A stretch of 64,000 bases of DNA from Actinomadura chibensis NBRC 106107 (GCF_001552135.1 NZ_BCQP01000015.1:1-64000), one strand, 5' to 3'. Shown: positions 43,366 to 54,042, counted from the first letter of the stretch. A program made the numbers and translations. Notes: generated by a model from the letters alone, not told the origin.

Positions 43366-43893
43366 TCACGGCTCCACGTCGTAGACGAGCAGGCCGTCGT
43401 CCCGCAGCCGCGCGCCCGGCGTCGGCGGGTGCTCGGCGAGGCGCCCGTCGTGGGCCAGGTGCAGGACGTCCCGCCCGCGCGCCAGCCCCGCGAAGTCGGC
43501 GATGAGCCGCCGATGGCAGCGCCACCACACCGACTCGCTGCACATCACGGCCGTCCGGGTGCGCTCGGTCGCGGGGAGGAGTTCGTCCATCGCCGCCAGG
43601 AACTCGGGGGTGCGCATATATCCGGCGTAGCCGCGGAACGCGTCGTTGCGCCAGAAGGTGTCGGGGGCGTCCGGGGCGGGCTTCCGGAAACCGCCGAGCC
43701 GCTTGTCCCAGCGGTAGCCGATTCCGGCTTCGGGGAGCCATTCCGCCAGGGCGTCGCGCATGACGTCGGGATTGCGGCGGCTGCCGGGCGCGGTGCGGAC
43801 GTCCACCACGTCCCGCACCCCCGCGCCGTCGAGCAGCCGGACGATCTCCTCCCGCCCGGCCACCCCGTGCCCGAACGTCACCAACGCCTCCAC
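43366..43893 (-). CDS. DUF488 domain protein
   Basis: A 175-residue DUF488 family protein. The family pattern is visible: TFGHGVAGREEIVRLL, VVDVRTAPGSRRNPDV near residue 35, YRWDKRLGGFRK, and MCSESVWWRCHRRLIAD with the conserved CxxxxxxCHR cysteines. The function is unknown; Cys-His residues suggest a nucleic-acid or metal-binding enzyme. GTG 43893 has GGGGAG eight bases upstream, directly before the domain. An ATG at 43956 would add 21 residues without family features. Confidence 0.85.
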   Translation of the reverse strand: MEALVTFGHGVAGREEIVRLLDGAGVRDVVDVRTAPGSRRNPDVMRDALAEWLPEAGIGYRWDKRLGGFRKPAPDAPDTFWRNDAFRGYAGYMRTPEFLAAMDELLPATERTRTAVMCSESVWWRCHRRLIADFAGLARGRDVLHLAHDGRLAEHPPTPGARLRDDGLLVYDVEP

Positions 43894-44240
43894 GCCCCCA
43901 TGCTCCCCGGACGCGCCGGACCGAACCCGTCCAGCTTCGGCGAGTTTGTCCGACATCGGTCAACGTCCGTACTACGTAGACACTGACACTTCGGCTGATT
44001 AGCCTGCCTTGCGAGGAACCTGCCGGTTCCCCGAGGTCGCACCAGTGCGTCCGGAGAGGCGGAGGAGCGGTCATGCGCCTGATGCGTCCGCCGTTACGCC
44101 CGGACGACGACCCCCGCCTTGTCTCTTGAGCAGCCGTCCCCGCACCACGTGACCACGGCAGACCGCCCGTGCCCACGCCCGGGACCCGTCCGGCCCACGG
44201 GTCGAGCCGCCGCCCGAGAGACCTCACGGAGAAGGTGATC
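43894..44240. other. 347-nt divergent upstream region with a hairpin and a short ORF
   Basis: This region separates DUF488 from the secreted protein gene. It contains GGAACC-TGCC-GGTTCC (a 6-bp stem, near 44016-44031) and the short ORF annotated at 44073. Together these look like a structured 5' leader for the gene at 44241. Confidence 0.4.
44073..44129 (+). CDS. Possible 18-residue leader peptide
   Basis: ATG 44073 has a strong GGAGGAG six bases upstream and reads MRLMRPPLRPDDDPRLVS before a TGA. It ends 111 nt before the secreted-protein gene. Such short frames with good ribosome-binding sites often act as leader peptides. Nothing proves that it is translated. Confidence 0.3.
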   Translation: MRLMRPPLRPDDDPRLVS

Positions 44241-45251
44241 ATGTACCGCGCAGCCCGGCGTCACTCCATCGTCATCGCGGCCCTGACCGCGCCGCTGCTC
44301 CTCGGCTCCGCCGCCTGGGCGGCGGCGGAGCCCCACGCGGACGGACACGTCCGGATCTCTACGGCCTTCGAGCTCCCCGGCGACCGCGTCTACCCCGAGG
44401 GAATCGCCACCGACCCCTACACCGGCGACTTCTACGTCGGGACGTACGAGGGCGGAACCATCTTCAAGGCGTCACCCGGACAGCGGGTCGCGACCGAGTT
44501 CCTGCCCCCGCGCATCGACGGACGCTCCCAGGCCCTCGGCCTGGAGGTCGACCGCGCCAGGCGCCTGTGGGTGATCGACCGCCCCACCGGCCTCGCGGTG
44601 TACGACATCCCCACCCGGCGCCTGGTGGCCCGTTTCGTCGTCCCCGGTGACGCGGCCCGCCTGGTCAACGACATGGCCATCACACCGGACGGCACGGCCT
44701 ACATCACCGACAGCCGACGCTCCACCGTCTACCGCGTGACCCCAGCCCAACTGGAAAAAGCCCACGAACAAGGCGGCGAAACACCCCTGACCCCCGCCTT
44801 CGACCTGAGCGACGTCGTCGAACCCCACGCCCCCGACACGATCACCCTCAACGGAATCGTCGCCGGCCCCTCGGGCCGCTACCTGCTCACGGTCGACATG
44901 ACCGGCGGGGACCTGTACCGCATCGCCCTCCCCTCCGGAAAGGTCGACAAGGTGGCCCTCACCGGCGGCGACGTCACCACGGGCGACGGAATGGAATTCC
45001 AGGACAACACCCTCTGGGTGGCCCACCCCATAACCGACGCCTACGCGATCAGCCGCTGGCACATCGGCTCGGACGGCCACACGGCCCGACTGACCCGCCG
45101 CGTCATCGACCTGGACTTCCAGACCCCGACGACCCTGCTCCGAAAGCACGGCAAGCTCTACGTGGTCCGCTCCCAATTCGACAAGGGCGGCCCCACCGGC
45201 CCAGGCACCCCCAAACTCCCCTTCACCGTAGCCACCGTCCGCGGCCTCTAA
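44241..45251 (+). CDS. Secreted SMP-30/NHL-like beta-propeller protein
   Basis: A 336-residue exported protein. The signal peptide (about residues 1-32) has a basic start RRHSIVIAALT and ends SAAWAAAEP. The body shows repeated propeller strands: YPEGIATDPYTGDFYVGTY, LVNDMAITPDGTAYITDSRR, LNGIVAGPSGRYLLTVD and GDGMEFQDNTLWVAHP. This matches gluconolactonase/SMP-30-like or NHL-like six-bladed propellers. No lactonase metal site can be confirmed. ATG 44241 follows GGAGAAGG. Codon use in its 3' half is less GC-extreme than its neighbours. Confidence 0.82.
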   Translation: MYRAARRHSIVIAALTAPLLLGSAAWAAAEPHADGHVRISTAFELPGDRVYPEGIATDPYTGDFYVGTYEGGTIFKASPGQRVATEFLPPRIDGRSQALGLEVDRARRLWVIDRPTGLAVYDIPTRRLVARFVVPGDAARLVNDMAITPDGTAYITDSRRSTVYRVTPAQLEKAHEQGGETPLTPAFDLSDVVEPHAPDTITLNGIVAGPSGRYLLTVDMTGGDLYRIALPSGKVDKVALTGGDVTTGDGMEFQDNTLWVAHPITDAYAISRWHIGSDGHTARLTRRVIDLDFQTPTTLLRKHGKLYVVRSQFDKGGPTGPGTPKLPFTVATVRGL

Positions 45252-45336
45252 CCGAGCCCAAACCCCCGTGACCGTCCATGCCCACGCCCACCTCCCCAGA
45301 AGGCCGAGCGTGGGCACGGACGAACACGCGAAACTG

Positions 45337-45713
45337 CTATTCGCCGATGAAACGAACAGGCTCGGAGAGGACCGCCAGGGCACTGTCCAGATCTGCGATA
45401 CGGGCGGCGAGGGTGGCGGTGGCGAGCCGAGCGGGCAGGGCCCCCGGTCGGCGGCGTTCGCCGGATTTCCCGTGCCGTGCCGGGTCCGGCTCGCTGCGCC
45501 GCAACAGCCGCGGGCACGCCGCGCCGCCCAGGTCGTGTTCGGCGGCATGGGTGCCGAGCGCCGTGTACAGGGCGTAGTAGCGGACGTACCGGGTCACCGC
45601 CGAGACCCCGGAACCAGCAGGTCAATCGCCCGCAGGACCGGCACCTCCACCCGCAGCGGATACCACCCCGCCCGCCGATCGATCCCCTGCTCCGACCAAT
45701 TCGGCCCCTCCAT
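45337..45713 (-). pseudogene. Frameshifted hypothetical gene remnant
   Basis: Starting at ATG 45713 one frame reads MEGPNWSEQGIDRRAGWYPL and continues to ...LLVPGSRR before TGA. Shifting by one base near 45610 gives VPGVSAVTRYVRYYALYTALG, which continues open to 45337. Both parts look like protein and join smoothly, so a single-base indel in TTCCGGGGTCT probably broke the gene. The C-terminal part ends abruptly at RFIGE, so a second lesion or truncation is likely. I do not recognise the family. Confidence 0.5.
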
Positions 45714-45752
45714 CAAAGTTCATGCTCCCCCTTCTCCCGCTCACCACGGAAT

Positions 45753-45923
45753 TTAGAGGGGGCGCCTGAACGCGCATACGAGACAGGGACACGAAGCCAC
45801 ACCTGCGCTATTAGAGGGGTAGCCGGGCTGTCCGGGTAAGTCGGGCGGCGGACCGTCTTTGGTTGGAGCCTGCCCGTTGTTCTCGGTGGGGGTGTCGGTC
45901 GCCTTCGGCCGGTCGATGCCCAT
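45753..45923 (-). CDS. Small Pro-rich hypothetical protein, possibly truncated
   Basis: A 56-residue frame beginning MGIDRPKATDTPTENNGQ and containing PPPDLPGQPGYPS, a low-complexity Pro/Gly-rich style. The end (CPCLVCAFRRPL) differs in character and may follow a lesion: CCCTCTAA occurs both within and at the end of the frame. It lies next to the remnant at 45337. No function can be proposed. Confidence 0.3.
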   Translation of the reverse strand: MGIDRPKATDTPTENNGQAPTKDGPPPDLPGQPGYPSNSAGVASCPCLVCAFRRPL

Positions 45924-46147
45924 TCTCGTTCCGTATCCGGTTCCGCACTGACGGTCAATGGTCAACTAGCGCTACTGGCGGGCTGTCTCGTCCACTTCCC
46001 CTGATTCCGATCAGGCTTCGCGCGCTTCGTCGGGCTCGGCGTGTGACGGACGGGGGCATCGCCGATTTCGGCATGGGTCGAGGGCTTCGGTGCAAATGTG
46101 GACGGCCGCCCGGCGCCGGAACCGCAGCAAAACCAGTGTGTGAACGC

Positions 46148-46184
46148 GGGAGCCCCGGGCGTCAGGAAGACGGCCGGGGCTCCC
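46148..46184 (-). terminator. Terminator hairpin after the XRE-DUF397 genes
   Basis: GGGAGCCCCGG (46148-46158) and CCGGGGCTCCC (46174-46184) are perfect 11-bp arms around 15 nt. It starts 13 nt beyond the DUF397 stop on the minus strand. The rest of the 45924-46196 gap shows nothing else. Confidence 0.75.
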
Positions 46185-46196
46185 GGTCGGACGGTC

Positions 46197-46556
46197 TCAA
46201 CTCAGGTCGAGGGCACCTGACTTGGCCTCGGCCGCGAACGCCTGCCACGCGGCCGGACCGAACACTAGCTTCGGCCCGTCCGGGTCCTTGGAATCCCGCA
46301 CCGCCACCGCCGCCGCCAGGTCCGCCACCTCGACGCATTGGTCACCGGTGTTTGTGCTTCGGCTGCTCTTCTTCCACACCGCAGCGGAGATCGGCACCAT
46401 CGGCGCCACTTCGACGCATTGGTGACCGGTGTCAGTGCTGTAGCTGCTCTTGTGCCAACCTGACGGCACCAAGACGACCTCGACGTGCTGTCCACCAATA
46501 TCAGTTGTGTGGCTGCTCCTGCTCCATTCCACAGCCCACTGATGCTGCGTACTCAT
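46197..46556 (-). CDS. DUF397 protein with three tandem copies of the core motif
   Basis: A 119-residue DUF397 protein. The usual 60-70-residue domain has one W-KSS-S-G-CVEV motif; this one has three: WSRSSHTTDIGGQHVEV (11-27), WHKSSYSTDTGHQCVEV (34-50) and WKKSSRSTNTGDQCVEV (61-77). The third is followed by the normal tail VRDSKDPDGPKLVFGPAAWQAF. DNA units begin at 46331, 46412 and 46481 on the plus strand, showing in-gene duplication. DUF397 proteins pair with XRE regulators in actinomycete development. The start overlaps the XRE stop by 4 nt (ATGA). Confidence 0.9.
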   Translation of the reverse strand: MSTQHQWAVEWSRSSHTTDIGGQHVEVVLVPSGWHKSSYSTDTGHQCVEVAPMVPISAAVWKKSSRSTNTGDQCVEVADLAAAVAVRDSKDPDGPKLVFGPAAWQAFAAEAKSGALDLS

Positions 46557-47380
46557 AGGCTCTCCAAGATCGTCCGGAGGAAGGCGAGAGAGTCTCCGGC
46601 GTTCAACGCCGAGGCTCTGATCAAATCGAAACGTACCCCATACTTCCGGACAACCGCAGGGTGATCCACGAGCTGTCCACCCACATGACCTTCGACGAGG
46701 ACCGCGTCTGGCTCGTCCTGGAAACTCAAGATCGTGAATGCGCCAGGCAAGCCCGCGTAGGCTCCCGTGACGGTGGGGACAATCTGGATCGTAACGTGGT
46801 ACAGCTCCGCGAGGTCGGCGAGGTGCTGAATCTGCCCTTTCAGCACTTCCGGGCTCCCGATTGGGCGGCGAACGGCTCCTTCATCAAAGATCGTGACCAC
46901 GTGGGGCGGGGACTCTCGCTTTAGGATCTCCTGGCGCTCCATCCGAGCCGTAACGAGTTGCTCTACCGCATCGGGCGTCTTCCCCGACTTGAGCACCTCG
47001 CGGGCGTACTCGGGCGTCTGGAACAGGCCCGTGATGAGCATGGTCTCAAAGATGTACACCACCTCGGCCTCCCGTTCGCGCTCAACGAAGTCAGGAAAGC
47101 CGGGCGGGAGCACCTGCAACTTGCCGAGCTCCTGCATCCACTCCCAGATGCGGCGGAACGTCCCGTTTGCCTGGAAGAAGGCGTCGCAGTCGTTGGCGAA
47201 GTCCTCAGACGGAGTGCCGATGCCGGATTCGATCTGTCCGATCCATTGGGGCGAGTAGCCCAGCCTCTCCGCAAGCTGCGGTCGCGACATCCTGGACAAT
47301 TCCCGCCTAGCGCGCAACTCAGTACCGAAGTATTCGGATGGCGAGGACGGGATACCGGGGTCGCGAGGGTGGCGAGGCAT
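46553..47380 (-). CDS. XRE-family regulator with DUF5753 (Scr1-like) domain
   Basis: A 275-residue regulator. The N-terminal helix-turn-helix (about residues 15-70) contains MSRPQLAERLGYSPQWIGQI. The C-terminal DUF5753 domain has FETMLITGLFQTPEYAREVL, MERQEILKRE and ILSFQDEPDAVLVEG. These proteins occur with DUF397 partners and often control sporulation or antibiotic genes. ATG 47380 has GGAG six bases upstream; a TTG four codons earlier lacks one. An inverted repeat lies 76-104 nt upstream. Confidence 0.93.
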   Translation of the reverse strand: MPRHPRDPGIPSSPSEYFGTELRARRELSRMSRPQLAERLGYSPQWIGQIESGIGTPSEDFANDCDAFFQANGTFRRIWEWMQELGKLQVLPPGFPDFVEREREAEVVYIFETMLITGLFQTPEYAREVLKSGKTPDAVEQLVTARMERQEILKRESPPHVVTIFDEGAVRRPIGSPEVLKGQIQHLADLAELYHVTIQIVPTVTGAYAGLPGAFTILSFQDEPDAVLVEGHVGGQLVDHPAVVRKYGVRFDLIRASALNAGDSLAFLRTILESL

Positions 47381-47455
47381 GGAGAACTCCAAGATCCGAA
47401 AGTGGCGCGACTTTCCAACCGCACCCGGGGGCTTTCTTTCGACGGCCTTCTTGCT

Positions 47456-47484
47456 CTTCCCGAAGATAACCTGATCACGGGAAG
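47456..47484. promoter_or_regulatory. Inverted repeat in the XRE divergent region
   Basis: CTTCCCG (47456-47462) and CGGGAAG (47478-47484) are perfect 7-bp arms around 15 nt, between the XRE gene and the divergent small gene at 47532. It could be the XRE operator for both directions. Confidence 0.4.
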
Positions 47485-47531
47485 GTAGGAAGCCGTAACG
47501 GAGAGAAATCGCGACGAAAGTTCAACTGATC

Positions 47532-47789
47532 ATGGAAACGCCCGCCAACCCCGCTGACCAGGCGTTGTCTCGACTCCGCGAGGAGTTCCAGGGACACCGC
47601 ATCTGGCGCGCAACACGCCACGACGGAAAACTCGGCGCATGGGTCGCCACTCTGCACGACCCAAAGGCCGGTGTAGAAGCGACCGTTGTACGCAACAACG
47701 CAGAAGAGCTACACGAGGCGCTGACCGTCGAACTCAAACGCGCATCCATCAACCCAATATCGAACCCCACCAAGTGGGTGCGACGGTGA
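47532..47789 (+). CDS. Small hypothetical protein (85 residues)
   Basis: An 85-residue soluble protein beginning METPANPADQALSRLREEF with a central GAWVATLHDPKAGVEATVVR. No family is recognised. It is supported as a gene by its place divergent from the XRE regulator and by a 4-nt overlap (GTGA) with the next gene. Proteins of this size beside XRE/DUF397 pairs are common in actinomycetes but uncharacterised. Confidence 0.65.
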   Translation: METPANPADQALSRLREEFQGHRIWRATRHDGKLGAWVATLHDPKAGVEATVVRNNAEELHEALTVELKRASINPISNPTKWVRR

Positions 47790-48358
47790 TTAGGTGGATC
47801 GAACCGAAGCCTTGGAGCGTCCACGTTCCCGCTTCGTCCAGGAAATTCCATCTCGACCGATTCGCCGACGAAGCCGTCCAAGAAGGCTGGCAAGTCGCCC
47901 GGCGATACGACGGGCCGCAGCCGCTCGTCCACGTCTACGACCGCGACATCCCGGAGTTCGGCGAGAGCATCACGCTCGCGCCCGACCTGGCCCCCAACCG
48001 ATGGTGGTTCAGGTCGAGCACGGGCGAAGACCTCGCACCCCACACCAAGCCAGCCCAGGCGGCCAAGCAGGTGACCCGCATCCTGATCCCGTACGTCACA
48101 GCCGTACGCGCGGCCCGCTCACACCAAACGCAGACGACAAGACGACCGTCGTCCACTCCCCCAGCCGTCCCAGATCCGACCCACGCGACCGCGATCGCCG
48201 GACTGCACGAACGCTTCGCCGGAGTCGTCTGCTGGTGGGGCGCGTACACCTACGAGTGGTGGGCGATCGTCCCCGGCGGCACCCGATGGAAGATCGTCAG
48301 CGCCGAAGACCCGGACACCCTCGTCCACCTGATCCTCAAGGCCCGCAACCAGCGCTAA
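47786..48358 (+). CDS. Hypothetical protein (190 residues)
   Basis: A 190-residue protein starting VIRWIEPKPWSVHVPASS. It has two similar Trp-rich blocks, one around NRWWFRSSTGED and one around VVCWWGAYTYEWWAIVPG, separated by a Thr/Pro-rich linker. That suggests a small repeated beta-fold. The start GTG at 47786 overlaps the previous stop, so the two genes are translationally coupled. A strong hairpin follows. No function is proposed. Confidence 0.65.
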   Translation: MIRWIEPKPWSVHVPASSRKFHLDRFADEAVQEGWQVARRYDGPQPLVHVYDRDIPEFGESITLAPDLAPNRWWFRSSTGEDLAPHTKPAQAAKQVTRILIPYVTAVRAARSHQTQTTRRPSSTPPAVPDPTHATAIAGLHERFAGVVCWWGAYTYEWWAIVPGGTRWKIVSAEDPDTLVHLILKARNQR

Positions 48359-48367
48359 CCCAAAGCC

Positions 48368-48413
48368 GCCGCGCGGCCGGGGAGTCTTCCCCGGTGCATC
48401 CCGGCCGCGCGGC
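48368..48413 (+). terminator. Terminator hairpin after the 47532-48358 gene pair
   Basis: GCCGCGCGGCCGGG (48368-48381) and CCCGGCCGCGCGGC (48400-48413) are perfect 14-bp arms around 18 nt, starting 9 nt after the stop. The loop can form a second inner stem (CCGGGGA/TCCCCGG). No T-run. Confidence 0.75.
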
Positions 48414-48521
48414 CCAAACTGCCTCGCGCCACGCCTTGTTGCGCCCACGCCGGGCGTCGCGATGAACAGGTCGCACTCGTGAACCCGCCCCGAGGGGCGA
48501 CGAAATCGGCTGCTCCGTCCC

Positions 48522-50585
<2,064 letters not shown>

Positions 50586-50746
50586 GGCACCGCCTCCTCC
50601 ACGCCCTCGCCCGTCCCCGGCGACACCCCACCCAGGCACGCGAAACCGCCTGGTAACGGGCCATAACACCCGCCACTAGATCTTTCCAGGAGATGGACGG
50701 ATGCCGCCCCGGGTTCGCGGAGCCGGATGTGGCCCGAGTACGACAA

Positions 50747-50778
50747 AGAGGCCGCTCCCGAATTCGGAAGTGGCCTCT
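50747..50778 (-). terminator. Terminator of tRNA-Val(CAC)
   Basis: AGAGGCC (50747-50753) pairs with GGCCTCT (50772-50778) within a stem of up to 14 bp closed by AATT, with one wobble and one mismatch. Read on the minus strand it is followed by TTTG, so it resembles an intrinsic terminator 20 nt after the tRNA. Nothing else was seen between 50586 and 50797. Confidence 0.65.
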
Positions 50779-50797
50779 GGCCTTGCTGGGTGAGGGG

Positions 50798-50869
50798 TGG
50801 GCGATACTGGGTTCGAACCAGTGGCCTCTTCGGTGTGAACGAAGCGCTCTCCCACTGAGCTAATCGCCC
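50798..50869 (-). tRNA. tRNA-Val (anticodon CAC)
   Basis: Cloverleaf on the minus strand: acceptor GGGCGAT/ATCGCCC, D-arm GCTC...GAGC, anticodon stem CTTCG/CGAAG with loop TTCACAC, T-arm ACTGG-TTCGAAC-CCAGT, discriminator A. The loop gives anticodon CAC, reading GUG. CCA is not encoded. A -10-like TAGAGT lies 12-17 nt upstream. Confidence 0.96.
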
Positions 50870-50928
50870 CGGCGACGGAAACTCTAGCGCATGTCGGGGG
50901 TTGCGCGTGCATCCGTTTGGGCGGGGGG

Positions 50929-51216
50929 TCAGGTCCAGAAGGTGGGGTCGTCGATGTTCCAGGGGACGACGAAGCCGTAGACGGCCAGGTAGGCGGCGAC
51001 CACGGCGGCGGCCAGGACGGCGGTGGCGGTGCCGAGGAGGCCGGGGCCGGGGGTGACCATCATGACGAGGCCGCCGACGAGGACGGTGGCGCCCACGGCG
51101 AAGACGCCGGCGCGCCAGGCCGTGTTCAGCAGGGGGTTGCGGCGGAGGCGGGCGCGGAAACGGTGGAACCGCCGCTCCTCGGCCGGTTGGGCTTCCTTTT
51201 TGTCATTGATTGCCAC
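50929..51216 (-). CDS. TIGR02611/PGPGW family small membrane protein
   Basis: A 95-residue membrane protein with an N-terminal basic amphipathic part (RRFHRFRARLRRNPLLNTAW) and two to three helices. The segment VMMVTPGPGLLG carries the PGPG motif of the TIGR02611 group. The function is unknown. The GTG at 51216 is the only plausible start; no strong ribosome-binding site is seen. Confidence 0.8.
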   Translation of the reverse strand: MAINDKKEAQPAEERRFHRFRARLRRNPLLNTAWRAGVFAVGATVLVGGLVMMVTPGPGLLGTATAVLAAAVVAAYLAVYGFVVPWNIDDPTFWT

Positions 51217-51448
51217 GGCTTTACGTTAAGGCAGGAGTCGGCCCCGGGAACTGCGGCGATGCGGGCGGCGGCGCCGGCGGGAGGCGTCTTTGTGCAGGTC
51301 AAAGGCGGTGAGATGGGTCACAAGGCCCCAGGACGCCGGAATGTTCGGCCGCGCTCAGGCAGTTAGGCGTCATAGATCGCGGGGATGTCCGTGAGTGGGA
51401 GCACCGGGGGCACTCCCCGCCAGGGGACCGACGTCAGAGGGAATGGCC

Positions 51449-51862
51449 ATGGACAGCAGTACCACAGTCTCAGCGGAGCTGGGCCTTCGTCTCGTCGTCC
51501 CCGACCGCACGACCGTCCCTCTGCTCGCCGGGATGGAGTACGCGGCCGACGACCCGTACGCGATCCGCATGGCCTTCTACGTGGGCGATGACGAGCCGGT
51601 GGAGTGGATCTTCGCTAGAGAGCTGCTGACGGTCGGCATCGTGCGCAAGGTCGGGGACGGGGACGTGGAGGTCTGGCCGGGCTCCGACGACGGCACGCTC
51701 AACATCGCGCTGTCGTCCCCGTTCGGGGACGCGCTGTTCGAGGTGCCGCTGTCGCCGCTCGCCGACTTCCTGCACCGCACCTACCAGGCCGTCCCGGCCG
51801 GTGAGGAGAGCGAGTTCATCGACATCGACGCGGAGCTGGAGAACCTGCTCTGGCCGTCCTAG
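51449..51862 (+). CDS. ssgB: SsgA-family sporulation/cell division regulator (SsgB-like)
   Basis: A 137-residue SsgA-like protein, the length of Streptomyces SsgB. Family blocks are visible: [45 protein letters not shown] and [17 protein letters not shown]. SsgB guides FtsZ to septum sites in sporulating hyphae and is the most conserved member, so the orthology guess is reasonable but not proven. ATG 51449 has AGAGGG seven bases upstream; ATG 51443 is too close. Its stop TAG overlaps the convergent sthA stop by 4 nt. Confidence 0.88.
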   Translation: MDSSTTVSAELGLRLVVPDRTTVPLLAGMEYAADDPYAIRMAFYVGDDEPVEWIFARELLTVGIVRKVGDGDVEVWPGSDDGTLNIALSSPFGDALFEVPLSPLADFLHRTYQAVPAGEESEFIDIDAELENLLWPS

Positions 51863-53262
51863 CCGGACAGGCGGGCGATGTGGCGCATCTTGTTTATCGC
51901 GTCCAGGGCGGCGACCTTGTAGGACTCGGCGAGCGTGGGGTAGTTGAAGACGGCGTTGACGAGGTAGTCGACCGTCCCGCCGCAGCCCATGACGGTCTGG
52001 CCGATGTGGACGAGCTCCGTGGCCCCGGTGCCGAACACGTGGACGCCGAGGAGCCGGTGGTCCTCCGGTGAGACGAGGAGCTTCAGCATCCCGTAGGAGT
52101 CGCCGATGATCTGCCCGCGGGCGAGTTCCCGGTAGCGGGACACGCCGACCTCGAAGGGGATCTTCGCCTCGGTGAGGGCGTCCTCGGTGCGGCCGGCGAA
52201 GCTGATCTCGGGGATCGTGTAGATGCCGATGGGCTGGGTCTCGTGGATCTCCGCGACGGGCTCGCCGCAGGCGTGGTGGGCGGCGAGGCGGCCCTGCTCC
52301 ATGGACGTGGCGGCGAGGGACGGGAAGCCGATCACGTCCCCGACCGCGTAGATGTGCGGGACCTCGGTGCGGTAGTCCTCGTCGACCTTGATCCGGCCGC
52401 GCTTGTCGGCGCTGAGCCCGGCGGCGTCGAGGCCGAGGTCGTCGGTCATGCCGTGGCGCCCCGCCGAGTACATGACGGTGTCGGCGGGGATGCGCTTGCC
52501 GCTCTCCAGGACGGTGATCGCGCCGTTCCCCATGCGCTCCACGGACGCGACGGTCTCCCGGAACCGGAACGTGACGGCGAGGTCGCGCAGGTGGTACTTG
52601 AGCGCCTCGACGATCTCCAGGTCGCAGAAGTCCAGCATGCGCTCGCGGCGCTCGACGACGGTGACCTTGGTGCCGAGGGCGGCGAACATCGAGGCGTACT
52701 CGATGCCGATCACGCCCGCGCCGACGACGACCATGGTCTCCGGGATGCGGTCCATGTGGATGATGCCGTCGGAGTCGATGATCGTCCGGTCGTCGAAGTC
52801 GACGGTCTCGGGCCGGGCCGGGCGCGTGCCCGTGGCGATCACGACGCGGTCGGCGGTGACCTTCTGCTCGCGGGCGCCGTTCCCGCCGATCCCGACCGTG
52901 TCGGGCGCCAGGAACCGGCCCCGGCCGGGCAGGACCGTCACGCGGTTGCGGGCGAGCTGGCTGCGGACGACGTCGGTCTCGCGGCCGATGACGTGCCGCG
53001 TCCGCATGCCGAGGTCGGCGACCGTGATGTCGTCCTTGACCCGGTAGCTCTGGCCGTACAGCTCGCGCTGGTTGAGGCCGGTCAGGTAGAGGACGGCCTC
53101 GCGGAGCGTCTTGGACGGGATCGTCCCGGTGTTGATGCAGACGCCGCCGATCATGTCGCGGCGGTCCACGATGCCGACCCTGCGGCCCAGCTTGGCGGCG
53201 GCGATGGCGGCGCGCTGCCCGCCGGGGCCCGAACCGAGGACGAGGAGATCGAAGTCGCTCAC
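51859..53262 (-). CDS. sthA: Soluble NAD(P)+ transhydrogenase
   Basis: A 467-residue flavoprotein that exchanges hydride between NADPH and NAD. The FAD motif is [15 protein letters not shown] at the N-terminus. The redox site reads [15 protein letters not shown]: the second Cys of lipoamide dehydrogenase-type enzymes is Thr here, as in SthA. The NAD(P) loop [16 protein letters not shown] and the dimer interface ending [20 protein letters not shown] complete it. GTG 53262 is chosen because the FAD strand follows at once. The length equals E. coli SthA (466). Confidence 0.93.
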   Translation of the reverse strand: MSDFDLLVLGSGPGGQRAAIAAAKLGRRVGIVDRRDMIGGVCINTGTIPSKTLREAVLYLTGLNQRELYGQSYRVKDDITVADLGMRTRHVIGRETDVVRSQLARNRVTVLPGRGRFLAPDTVGIGGNGAREQKVTADRVVIATGTRPARPETVDFDDRTIIDSDGIIHMDRIPETMVVVGAGVIGIEYASMFAALGTKVTVVERRERMLDFCDLEIVEALKYHLRDLAVTFRFRETVASVERMGNGAITVLESGKRIPADTVMYSAGRHGMTDDLGLDAAGLSADKRGRIKVDEDYRTEVPHIYAVGDVIGFPSLAATSMEQGRLAAHHACGEPVAEIHETQPIGIYTIPEISFAGRTEDALTEAKIPFEVGVSRYRELARGQIIGDSYGMLKLLVSPEDHRLLGVHVFGTGATELVHIGQTVMGCGGTVDYLVNAVFNYPTLAESYKVAALDAINKMRHIARLSG

Positions 53263-53324
53263 GCCCCCCAGTCTGACGGTCCGCGGGCGTCCGGTTAAAG
53301 GATTCTCGTCATGATCTGCCCTGA

Positions 53325-53933
53325 TCATCCGGCCGGCGCGCCGGAGACCAGCCCGGAGGCGAGGGCGTCCAGGCCGTCCTTGATGCGGTCGAGCGGCATC
53401 CCGCGGGTGCGGCGCTGGTGGAGGAACAGGTTGGCGGCGAAGGGGGCGAGGAGCGCGTCGGCCAGGTAGGCGGCGTCGGCGTCCGGCCGGACCTCGCCGA
53501 TGAGCAGCGCGAGGTGCCGGTGGTAGAGGCCGTAGGAGCCGTCCCTGAACCGCGCGTCGGACGGGCCGGACTCGGCCGTCAGCAGCAGGTCGGCCTGCGC
53601 GTCGGTGCGGTCGGCCAGGGCGTGCAGGAACGCGCGCAGGCGGTCGCCGGGGGGCGCGCCGGGCCCGAGCGGCGGCGGCCCCTGGATGAACGCGCTCTGG
53701 AACTCGCGCTCGCGCTCGTCGATCACCGCGTAGACGAGCCGGGCGCGGTCGCCGAACCGGCGGTAGACGGTGCCGACGCCGACCCCGGCGGCGCGGGCGA
53801 CCTCGTCCATGGACACGGCCTCCGGGCCGCGGGTGGCGATCAGCTCGGCGGCGGCGCGGAGGATGCGGCGCCGGTTGAGCGCCGCGTCGGCGCGCTCGGC
53901 GGGCGGGCTTCCGACGACCGGCAGGTTCCGCAT
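53325..53933 (-). CDS. TetR family transcriptional regulator
   Basis: A 202-residue TetR regulator. The helix-turn-helix contains [20 protein letters not shown] followed by RRFGDR. The C-terminal part matches the TetR_C group with [11 protein letters not shown]. It is divergent from the SDR-SMR pair with two operator-like repeats between them, so it is their probable repressor. The ATG at 53933 is the start. It lies 62 nt before sthA on the same strand. Confidence 0.92.
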   Translation of the reverse strand: MRNLPVVGSPPAERADAALNRRRILRAAAELIATRGPEAVSMDEVARAAGVGVGTVYRRFGDRARLVYAVIDEREREFQSAFIQGPPPLGPGAPPGDRLRAFLHALADRTDAQADLLLTAESGPSDARFRDGSYGLYHRHLALLIGEVRPDADAAYLADALLAPFAANLFLHQRRTRGMPLDRIKDGLDALASGLVSGAPAG

Positions 53934-53976
53934 CCCGTCCCCCTCTCGGTTCGGCTAGGCAGCGTAGCGGAGTTGT

Positions 53977-54026
53977 ATCCGGAGAGTTCTCCGATTAATC
54001 TCCATAACCGGAAACTTCTCCTATTA
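53977..54026. promoter_or_regulatory. Duplicated operator between TetR and SDR-SMR genes
   Basis: Two 21-nt units (53977-53997 and 54006-54026), 29 nt apart, agree at 17 of 21 positions. The first contains the palindrome CGGAGA-GT-TCTCCG (53980-53993); the second reads CCGGAAACTTCTCC. The pair lies in the 109-nt divergent gap, the place for repression of both directions by the TetR protein. Confidence 0.65.
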
Positions 54027-54042
54027 CACCCCGGAGGACGGG

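Noticed and set aside
43985..44012. Iron-box-like TGATTAGCCTGCC upstream of the secreted protein
   Set aside because: Only one half resembles the DmdR/IdeR site; the other half is absent.
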